A stretch of DNA of 16,857 nucleotides from Spongospora subterranea (Eukaryota; Endomyxa; Phytomyxea; Plasmodiophorida; Plasmodiophoridae), in contig OUQQ01000463.1 of NCBI GenBank assembly GCA_900404475.1, forward strand, positions 1 through 16,857, in the 5' to 3' direction. A program made the position numbers and the translations under genes. Every line of letters starts with the position of its first letter. Position 1 is the stretch's first letter. Shown here piece by piece: positions 1 through 7,338 of the stretch. The notes under the pieces were generated by a model, which saw nothing but the letters and a program-made list of their open reading frames with translations, had not been told where the DNA came from and did not search any database.

Positions 1-126
1 GTATTTTTGTAGCTGAGTGGGCCAGAATCTGATACAGTATTGACTTCGCTGAAGAACCTATTACCTTTGTTGGGTCTGTGTATATAACTAAGTTAGTCCA
101 CTGGGGCACTTATTTTTGGGTGGACT

Positions 127-154
127 GTCCACGCGTGGACTATCCACGCGTGGA
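127..154. repeat. Two adjacent perfect palindromes (CCACGCGTGG core)
   Basis: GTCCACGCGTGGAC at 127-140 is a perfect 14-bp palindrome. Its 12-bp core TCCACGCGTGGA recurs at 143-154, a 15-bp step. The two symmetric sites with fixed spacing could be a dimer-binding site, an end of a small repeat family, or chance expansion. The 49-bp tandem array begins 50 bp downstream. No gene is recognisable nearby on either side. Confidence 0.8.
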
Positions 155-203
155 CAAAAGACACTTCCGAATATAAGACTCGGTCGATCCATCAATGGCC
201 TTT

Positions 204-486
204 TGACTAACTGTGAAACGTAATCCGCGGAAATGACGTGGGGAAGGCCCTGTGACTAACTGTGACACGTAATCCGCGGAAATGACGTGGGGAAGGCCCT
301 GTGACTAACTGTAAAACGTAATCCGCGGAAATGACGTGGGGAAGGTCTTGTGACTAACTGTGAAACGTAATCCGCGGAAATGACGTGGGGATGGCCTTGT
401 GACTAACTGTGACACGTAATCCGCGGAAATGACGTGGGGATGGCCTTGTGACTAACTGTGACTCGTAATCCGCGGAAATGACGTCG
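204..486. repeat. 49-bp tandem repeat, about 5.8 copies
   Basis: The motif TGACTAACTG begins at 204, 253, 302, 351, 400 and 449, exactly 49 bp apart each time. Every unit also contains CGTAATCCGCGGAAATGACG. Copies differ by only a few substitutions (for example GTGAAACG, GTGACACG, GTGACTCG). The last unit breaks off near 486, where TGACGT runs into unrelated sequence. This is a minisatellite; 49 is not a multiple of three, so it does not encode a periodic peptide. No ORF runs through it. Confidence 0.95.
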
Positions 487-497
487 CCCAATGTGCT

Positions 498-770
498 TTG
501 GTTTTGTTTTGGGGATTTGTATATTCATTTCTTCGGCGCGTACCGAGCAATATAATTCCTGGTGCAAACAGAATTGCCCGCGAACATACATGTTCCCTGT
601 ATGGAGTATATCAGAAGTTCGCGTCTGTCGACAATTTTTATTATCCAGACCTCGATGTTGCAGTTGGCGAACATCGGTTCAGGCTGCTCGGCGGGAACGC
701 CCGATATATGACTGGAAATATCACTTGGACCAGCGCCAAACCAAAACCCGGAGGTTTTTTACAGTTTTGA
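498..770 (+). pseudogene. Inverted partial copy of an unidentified coding sequence
   Basis: An open frame of 90 codons contains peptide blocks PGANRI, TCSLYGVYQKFAS, YPDLDVAVGEHRFR and GGNAR. The same blocks occur in the opposite orientation in the remnant at about 760-1437 (-). Here the frame stays open across the DN-YYPDLD junction, where the minus-strand copy is one base shorter and shifts frame. Homology stops at about 705. Beyond it the frame runs into a sequence that in the other copy looks like a reversed intron, so this is probably a fragment rather than a working gene. I do not recognise the protein family. Confidence 0.4.
530..705 (+). repeat. Left arm of a ~176-bp imperfect inverted repeat
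   Basis: This stretch, from CTTCGGCGCG to CGGCGGGAACGCCC, matches the reverse complement of 1181-1356 at roughly 80% by eye. Conserved blocks include CTGGTGCAA, TACATGTTCCCTGT, GAAGTTCGCGTCTG, TATCCAGACCT and CTCGGCGGGAACGC. Read on the plus strand it encodes peptide blocks such as TCSLYGVYQKFAS, YPDLD and GGNAR, also present in the minus-strand remnant, so the repeat unit was once coding. Arm spacing is about 475 bp. Confidence 0.85.
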
Positions 771-780
771 TGAAATGTCT
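708..780. repeat. Direct repeat, copy 1 (intron-like on minus strand)
   Basis: Near-identical to 940-1011: both contain TGACTGGAAAT, CACTTGGACCAGCGCCAA and AAACCCGGAGGTTTTT. On the minus strand each copy reads like a short intron, with a GTAAAAAACC or GTGAAAAACC donor and an ATTTCCAG acceptor. This suggests that an exon plus its flanking intron was duplicated. Confidence 0.85.
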
Positions 781-939
781 TCGGTCATGACAAGGAAGGT
801 CATCGAACCACACAGGATCACGAAACCCTCAGGAAACACTAATTCATATTCGGTTTGATCGCCCTCTAGATGACGAGCATCGAAATGCACGAGCCGAGTG
901 GCATGCGTTATATGAAAATGGCCCAGAAGATTCGAAAAA

Positions 940-1011
940 ATGACTGGAAATGGCACTTGGACCAGCGCCAATCAAAACCCGGAGGTTTTTCACAATTTCG
1001 ATTACATGTCT
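940..1011. repeat. Direct repeat, copy 2 (intron-like on minus strand)
   Basis: Second copy of the 708-780 element, differing by a few bases. On the minus strand it ends in TGCCATTTCCAG, a good acceptor placed just before an open frame of about 58 codons (939 down to 762). Confidence 0.85.
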
Positions 1012-1180
1012 ATCCAGACCTGGATATTTCAGCGAAATCGCCAACAATAGCATGAAACAACATTTGCGATATAGGATAGTCTGTCTGAGTAGAACCTGCT
1101 GACTTCAACGCCAAAGTTGCGTTCGCGCTTTGCAATGCGGCATTCAAATGAGAAAGGTAATCGTCGCGACCGAATATAGA

Positions 1181-1356
1181 TCGGGCGTTCCCGCCGAGCA
1201 CCCTAAACCGATGTTCGACAACTGCAATATCCAGGTCTGGATAACAGTATTGTCGGCAGACGCGAACTTCCTATATGCTCCAAACAGGGAACATGTACGT
1301 AAGCGATCGATTCTGCTTGCACCAGGAGTTATATTCCTCGTTAGGCGCCGAAGAAT
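1181..1356 (-). repeat. Right arm of the ~176-bp imperfect inverted repeat
   Basis: Reverse-complement partner of 530-705 (see that entry). Relative to the left arm it has a one-base deletion where GACAATTTTTATTATCC corresponds to GACAATACTGTTATCC. It lies inside the minus-strand coding remnant. Confidence 0.85.
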
Positions 1357-1439
1357 TGAATAGAGTATGGCACCAAGATACCCTGGGACTATTATGGTCA
1401 CAAGGCATATAATCAAGGGGATTAAAGAGTTGTGCAAGC

Positions 1440-1745
1440 TGACCGGGGGTGTGCAGTTCGACCATGTTGCCCAATCAGTGGTCTGTCTTCCAATAAATTC
1501 GTCGAGTCATTTTTCAAACCTGACAGGTTTGAACAAGCGCAAAGCCTGCAATCCTCTAACATTTGATACAATAAATCGTTGAAAAATAACCCCCCCCTCT
1601 TTCGGCTATCTGTAGCCAGTTTAGGTTCTCTTCAATTCGGTTCAATCATCAAAAATCGTTTTGACGAAAACCAAGTGTAAAGATAATACGTCTAAACAAT
1701 GGAAATCCTATACATATTCGCGCATCCAACAAAACTAAATACTAA
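1440..1745. other. Stretch with no recognisable feature
   Basis: I see no convincing exon here, only a C7 run at 1590-1596, short AT-rich sequence and scattered short open frames. It probably separates the repeat cluster from the weak plus-strand candidate gene at 1746. Confidence 0.5.
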
Positions 1746-2352
1746 ATGAGGTATGAGGAAGAATATTCGATGACCACGTCTGACATGTTTGATCATCCTG
1801 ATATCGGAGCAGTTCTAGCAGCGTCGCGATACCCGAACCTGGTAGTCCATAACGTATACGGCGCCGTAATTCGAGTAAGTTAGCGAAGCGTCTTGGGAAT
1901 TATCCTGCTGCCGTGAACAAGGATTATGACGCACGTTGTATTGACACTTCAATGTGCTCAGATTGGGATCACCGTCGATGTGATGTCGTTTATGGCGTTT
2001 ATACACTACAGAATACCAAGTGTCACCACGTTTGCTCAGTGAATTCGGTCATTGACCTGGTCTAGGCCAAACAACCCTGATGGAGATCGGTTATGAAATA
2101 ACCATTTATTTCAATGAGATTCCGGTTGCCGTTCGCCGTTGCAGCAATGACACTTCATGGAATACCGATAGGTCATCAAGATGCAGCTCCTTGGTACATA
2201 GTCTGCAACGGCAATGGCGGCTGGCGGTTCTGTTTGGTGATATCGAATCAAGTGTCTACGACGACTTTTCGAAATGTGAATTTGAATCCAAAATCCCGTT
2301 ATCAGTCGGTTGTGGAGAGAAACAGATTTGTCCCATATTCATGCGAGTCTTG
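1746..2352 (+). CDS. Possible small Cys-containing protein, exons unresolved
   Basis: Three coding-looking plus-strand pieces follow one another. The first (1746 to about 1876) starts ATGAGGTATGAG and reads MRYEEEYSMTTSDMFDHPDI, then NLVVHNVYGAVIR, ending at a strong GTAAGT donor. The second (about 1884-2057) includes LGNYPAAVNKDYDAR, RCIDTSMCSDWDHRRCD and KCHHVCS, with five Cys in about 40 residues. The third (about 2114-2352) includes APWYIVCNGNGGWRFC and NRFVPYSCES before a stop. Pieces one and two are in different frames and I could not find a clean intron joining them. No domain is recognised. It could be a secreted Cys-rich gene, a decayed gene, or coincidence. Confidence 0.22.
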
Positions 2353-2455
2353 AATAATTGGTTTTCATGAAACAAATGTCACAATTTCGTTTTTGCTTGC
2401 GGGTTATCTGTGTTAAGAAAATGTGTGCTCCTCTTGTAGGCTGCATCAAGCCGGT

Positions 2456-4912
2456 TCAGCTTGAGACATCTCTCCAGCCCAAGAGTGGCTTCCAGCTGAG
2501 TTTGTAGCTAAAGGCAAGTTTTTTTTTTACGATAAATAGATCGGGATATATCACTGGTGTGTGCAAAATCGAGAGAGGCAGCCGTACTTTGATCCGATTT
2601 CGGAACTCTTTGTCTTTGACAATGTCAGGAGTATTCATTCTTATAGATATAAACCGGCTTCCAGGTTGTATCGCAGTTCCAACATTGGTCAGCGGGAGCT
2701 GCTGTTGACCGGAGGTCCAGTTGACACGAAGATCGACAATAGACTCAACAATGAACCAGGCTCCGGTTTGGGCGATATTTTCATCAATTGCAGATGCCAT
2801 GTTCAACGATTTATAAACGTCGTGATTTTTTATGAAGAGTTGGGCAGAGACGTCGGTGGTCTGTTCTGTGATCAAATTTGTTGACACAGTAAACACCATT
2901 ATGGCAAAGAGTTGTCCACCGGTCGAGCTGGACCACACCAGCTACACTAATATCGTCGGTGATGGCCATAGTAGTGAAATCATAATCACCGAGAAAGATA
3001 TTCACCGGTCAGGGCATCAACACAGGGCATTTCGATTGTCAACCTGCTTAGGCACAGCAGTAGGTTTCGGGGGACCTGGTCCGATTCGCAGACTTCCTGT
3101 CCAATAGTTCCACAAACAGTCGTGTTGCGACTAATATGACTACCCGTTGAATTCAATCTGACCTTCCTTCGCTCTTTGTGAATCAATTCTGGAAAACCAA
3201 ACCAAAAGTCTCATTACTTCCATTGACAATGGAAACAAGTCAAGGCCCAATATTGTCGGTGCGGTGTTGGTCATTTGAAGATATACAATGGGGCACTGTC
3301 ATCAAATGGAGGAACGGGTCGTGATCAGTAAGGTCTGGGCCCAATTGGTTGTCAGACAATTGTGAAACACTGCATAAGAGGAAGTTATCTCCAGAAATAG
3401 ACAGATGTAGAGCATCATTCCTCGAATTGATCACTTTGACCCCGGTGCTCGAACGGCAGCCGCATTCATGATTCGCTAGGAAAGACTCCAGCAGACTCTG
3501 ACGTCGTCCAGAGAGTGTACAACAACTACTGGTGTTGCCAACTTGGTCCAAACCATCACGAAATTGTACTGGTTTCGAGTCTTGCTAAAGAAGGCATTGT
3601 CTGAGAGGTCAGACTGGAAACATTCGCGAAGCCCGGTGAATTCTGTTTTATTCAAAGTGGTCTGAAACACCACGCCGGCGTGAATGTTTTTCGGTCAACC
3701 ATTATCCGAAAATCAGCATCAACCTTGGCGTAAAACTCAGGATGAGTTATCGGAACAAATTGCATGGTTTTGTAGTAGGTTTTGCGCTGTTTCAAACCGG
3801 ACGGATCTTAAAAGGGACTCGGCAGATTTTTTGGGGACAAACCGCTGACTGGGCAATTCATCACGTCTGTGGATGATGTTGTCTTCCTTCGTTATCGTCC
3901 AGATCGAATACAGTAATCGCTCCAGTACCAAATTTTTCTCCAGGAGTTCCCCCAATTGAACGACTCAATAATGATTGGTGAAAGCCAATCGTCCAATGTC
4001 ACCACGACCCGGCTTCGTATATTCAAACCATTTGACGTGAATCCAATCAAGGCGTCAGCAATGCACTCGGTGTAGAGCTTGAACATATATTCCACGACGC
4101 GACAGAACATTAAGCTGATTCACCTTCGTGCAGAACACTGCAAATGACGATTGATATTGGGCAGAACCAGAGCCAGTTGCGATTGTTCCAAACACTTTAG
4201 GAAAAGCCCTAACCCGGAAAGAAAGGTCAGAAAGGTACATGAGGTCTTCGGTGGGACGGCGGTCGTGAGGGATGATGGCCCTGGTCATCAACAGTCATTC
4301 TGCAATCAATACCACCACAACGGAATCAAAATACCTGTCCCCGAACGGCCACAAATGGGCAACGCAGTGTTGGCGCCAATGTCGATCTGGTCGTCGCGAA
4401 CGCCAATTGATCTCCATCACTAATTCTCAAAGTCTGATCCCGACACATCCTGTCCTGATATATCATCCGACTTTAGTTGTCCAACAAATGATAATTAGCA
4501 CTCGATATGGGTCGCCAAATCAGGCGAGGTCTTGCTTGTGCAGCAGGATTGTCTCAGGTTTCACCTGATCTGCATTTTTCGCCTTCGGATTATCAGGTTT
4601 TGTCTGATCATTCGATACGAAGCCGTTGATTTTTGGTGTCGGACGTGCTCTCGAAAATATCCAGAGTCCGTTTACGAGTTATTAGACACACTAGGGACGA
4701 AGCCCTTGCTGTGGCGTCACATTATTTCGTCAAATACCAAAAGTCACGAGTTAACAGAAAAATCCCTGACGGTCTACGAGCAGGTTCAATCCCAGGTGTG
4801 GGATTCGTAGAATCAGTGGCGACAATTCCACGTTGACACGGTGTCCGAATCGGAAAAGGACGACTTTTAGTCGACCTCGCATTGAGCTGGGTTCGCTTTC
4901 CGCAACGGCCAT
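2456..4912 (-). CDS. Unidentified multi-exon protein gene
   Basis: Between about 4240 and 3290, seven exon pieces join in phase across very short GT-AG introns: 4078-4123, 3867-3911, 3807-3842, 3662-3699 and 3498-3529 (32-46 bp). They give a continuous protein with segments YQSSFAVFCTK, LYTECIADALIGFTSNGLNI, SRVVVTLDDWLSP, RKTYYKTMQFVPITHPEFYA, NKTEFTGLRECF and HECGCRSSTGVKV. The last long exon (about 2869-2456) reads TTDVSAQLFIKNHDVYKSLN and ends KPLLGWRDVSS-stop. Upstream coding pieces include RDQTLRISDGDQLAFATTR (exon ending 4335) and a possible first exon starting at 4912 (MAVAESEPSSM). Joins upstream of 4240 and between about 3290 and 2870 are unresolved, so this could be more than one gene. 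I recognise no family; scattered Cys and N-x-T/S sites would suit a secreted or membrane ectodomain, but that is a guess. Confidence 0.55.
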
Positions 4913-5175
4913 GATGGGAGAAAGGTTTCAGTTCAATCGAACTGTTTGATAATGTAAAGCGGCGTTGATCAAGCTGAGTGTTCCCTTTGGTTTGTCTTCA
5001 CTTGTTGTTGAGGTTGAGGCGTGTTGCCTCTCGTGACACCATGGCATTGCTCTACGACAACTCCATTATACCGATAATCATGACGCGTTGTCACTGCCGT
5101 TTGGAGTTTGGTTTCAACGCGTCTCGCAAAACTCGACCTTTAATGATGCACCGATGATCGTTGTTCACGACGTAG

Positions 5176-5240
5176 ACATACTGACTTCACCGATGAGACT
5201 AATTGTTTGGATGGCGTCAGCCGCCGTCATGATTGGTAAT
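5176..5240 (-). pseudogene. Inverted degraded copy of HADH exon 1
   Basis: On the minus strand an ATG at 5230 begins MTAADAIQTISLIGE, then GTCAGT. The plus-strand gene at 5501 begins [15 protein letters not shown], then GGTCAGT. The 10 bases before the ATG also match (ATTACCAATC against ATTAACAATC), so the leader and the start of the intron were copied too. The copy has lost the second glycine of the nucleotide-binding motif, and I find no copy of exon 2 further along. It is most likely a truncated inverted duplication, though it could serve as a first exon or promoter for the minus-strand gene. Confidence 0.75.
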
Positions 5241-5500
5241 CGCTATCGTTTATTCTCTGCGACGAGTTGGAGCAATTTTGGTCATTTTGTGGTATTGCGT
5301 GTGGAGGGAACGGAACGAGACGGCTGAATGGATATTGTCTTATTCGAACATGGCGCACTTGAGTCTGGCACATGGCGCACTTGTGAGATTGTTGGCGGAT
5401 CCGTGCCTGGCGCCACAACACTGTCACAGCATACACAACAGTCGCGAACATCCGGCCAGATCACCACTTCCAACGAATCGCATTCGCCCGATTAACAATC
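5231..5500. promoter_or_regulatory. Spacer between two head-to-head ATG sequences
   Basis: This 270-bp spacer lies between the HADH start (5501, +) and its inverted exon-1 copy (5230, -), so it must include the HADH promoter. It contains a short direct repeat, CATGGCGCACTTG, at 5349-5361 and 5371-5383. I see no TATA box I would defend. A short minus-strand open frame (5451-5227) crosses it but has no recognisable homology. Confidence 0.4.
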
Positions 5501-7275
5501 ATGACGGCTGCTAACGCCATCAAAACAATCAGTGTCATCGGTGCAGGTCAGTAGGTTCATGTCGGCTGAGCAACATTGGTCAAGTTTGATGGTAGGCCAG
5601 ATGGGAACCGGGATTGCTCAAGTTGCCGCTCATGTCGCCAAGGTCGGCAAATGTCGCTCTACCCAACGTGTTCAGCATCATTCTTATCCAGTTTGCTGGT
5701 CAGGTTGCCGTCAGAGTGTGTGATCGTGCCCAGACACCCTTGACCCAATCCAAAGCGGCGACGGAGAAATGGTTTAGTTCTCAGGTGAGTAAAGGCAGAT
5801 TTACTGAAGCTGTTGCTGTCGAATCTATGGAAAGGATCAGTTACCACGTGGATATGAAGGTGAATATCAGTTTTCCCGGTTTTTCTGATTGGGAGGTCAA
5901 CCTGAAACTTGTTCAGGATGCGGTCGCGGATGCAGATTTTATCATCGAGGCGGCGTCCGAGGATGTCGAGGTGAAAAAGCGGATCCTAAAACTTGCCGAT
6001 GAAATCGCACCGCCCCATGCTGTATTGGCCAGCAATACTTCATCGATATCAATCTCGGCGTAATGGGACATCGTGTGTTGCCCTAGATAACCTTGATACC
6101 AACGGCTTGATTAGTCTAGGAAGTGCAACTAACCGACCTCAGCAAACCATTGGCATGCATTTCATGAATCCAGGTATTTTTTCTAGTTTTAACAGCTGTT
6201 TCTTGCGAATTCTAGCTCNGCCGATGAAATCGCACCGCCCCATGCTGTATTGGCCAGCAATACTTCATCGATATCAATCTCGGCGTAATGGGACATCGTG
6301 TGTTGCCCTAGATAACCTTGATACCAACGGCTTGATTAGTCTAGGAAGTGCAACTAACCGACCTCAGCAAACCATTGGCATGCATTTCATGAATCCAGGT
6401 ATTTTTTCTAGTTTTAACAGCTGTTTCTTGCGAATTCTAGCTCATCGGATTTTACCTCCAAATCTCAAGAATCTGTGTGTTTCTCTTCCTAATAGTTCGA
6501 TCTGGGATGGTCTAAACACTGTTTCCTCAGTTCCTGTTATGAAGCTGGTTGAACTTATACGGGGCGTTGCCACATCTGGTAAAGATGCTAATCGTTCTAC
6601 TTATTTGGTTATCCATCATTGCCTCTGTAGACGAAACTATGAAGACCACCAATGACCTTGCCGACCTCATGCAGAAAGAGACCACAGAGTCAAAGGACGT
6701 TCCCGGATTCATCGCCAACCGTCTTCTCATGCCGTACATAAACGAAGCAATTTTTGTATTGAGCGAAGGCGTGGCCAGCAAAAAGCATATCGACACGACA
6801 ATGACCCTTGGCACCAATGTTCCAATGGGTCCATTGAGGCTGGCAGGTATTTGTCTTCTCACCGTCGTCCTTGTGATCATAAATGTTTTTTTTTTCTAAT
6901 TCTTCACCATTTGAATCAGATACCCAAGCGTTTTTTCTCCAATGTTTTGTGAAACGATGTCTTTTACCATGTTTGTTGTGTTGAACGAAGTCGTTTGTCG
7001 CAATTGGGTCAGGTTAAAATGACAATGACGTTTGTTCTAGATTTCATTGGTCTCGATACATGCTACGCGATCATGCAGGTCCTCCATCGCGAATTCGGCG
7101 ACAGTAAATATCGCCGTTAGTCCGATGTTTTGTCTGTGGATAGTAGCTTCACATTAATGTTGCTGCAATAGCTTGCCCATTATTGGCGAATTACGTGGCA
7201 GCCGGCTGGTACGGGAAGAAGGTCGGTAAAGGATTCTACGAGTACCAACCCGATCGCAAACGGGGAGAAAAATGA
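5501..7275 (+). CDS. HADH: 3-hydroxyacyl-CoA dehydrogenase (HADH-type)
   Basis: Oxidises L-3-hydroxyacyl-CoA to 3-ketoacyl-CoA with NAD+, the third step of fatty-acid beta-oxidation, usually in mitochondria. Exons: 5501-5546, 5596-5642, 5704-5859, 5896-6059, 6115-6173 (or its duplicate 6340-6398), 6531-6578, 6631-6846, 7041-7115, 7172-7275. All are in phase and give about 304 aa, normal for the family. The N-terminal Rossmann motif is VIGAGQMGTG. The catalytic region is [10 protein letters not shown] followed by [16 protein letters not shown], containing the family's active-site His. The C-terminal domain shows [34 protein letters not shown] and [14 protein letters not shown]. The ATG at 5501 lies just before the nucleotide-binding strand, so an obvious transit peptide is lacking. 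The 36-bp intron 5860-5895 is inferred because the family has no insert there; retained, it would add 12 residues without a stop. The gene is disrupted in this assembly by the duplication around the N at 6219. Confidence 0.93.
5995..6218. repeat. Exact 224-bp duplication, left copy (probable assembly artefact)
   Basis: Base-for-base identical as read to 6220-6443, starting GCCGATGAAATCGCACC and ending GCGAATTCTAGCTC. It covers the end of one HADH exon, an intron, the whole next exon and part of the following intron. The single N between the copies is the signature of two overlapping contigs scaffolded without merging. Confidence 0.95.
6219..6219. other. Single ambiguous base (N) at a contig join
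   Basis: The only non-ACGT character in the window, sitting exactly between the two copies of the 224-bp duplication inside an HADH intron. Read as a scaffold gap placeholder of arbitrary length. Confidence 0.9.
6220..6443. repeat. Exact 224-bp duplication, right copy (probable assembly artefact)
   Basis: Second copy of 5995-6218. Deleting one copy plus the N restores a normal HADH exon order; keeping both would place a duplicated exon and an exon tail out of context in the coding sequence. Confidence 0.95.
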
Positions 7276-7338
7276 CCACGTTTTGTGTAAATGGTGAAAC
7301 CGTTTGAAATATAATGGCTATTATCAGCGAGTAATGGG

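Larger units (their letters stand above)
760..1437 (-). pseudogene. Degraded multi-exon coding remnant, family unknown
   Basis: Read from 1437 downwards, the frame starts MHNSLIPLIICLVTIIVPGY, a good signal-peptide or membrane-anchor candidate. It continues with RRLTRNITPGASRI and TCSLFGAYRKFAS. At about 1245 the coding signal moves to another frame (YPDLDIAVVEHRFRVLGGNA, then DDYLSHLNAALQSANATLA and FHAIVGDFAEI). The plus-strand copy has one extra base at that point, so this copy looks frameshifted, although a small intron cannot be excluded. After an intron-like segment (about 1016-939) a further frame encodes GHFHITHATRLVHFDARHL and VFPEGFVILCGSMTFLVM. No family is recognised. It may be a secreted or membrane protein gene broken by the inverted duplication. 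Confidence 0.4.

Noticed and set aside
200..490. CRISPR-like array
   Set aside because: The units are contiguous 49-bp tandem copies without unique spacers, and the DNA is eukaryotic.
7116..7171. HADH frame appearing to end early after KYR
   Set aside because: A GTTAG...CAATAG intron restores the normal C-terminal sequence [19 protein letters not shown], so the gene is not truncated.
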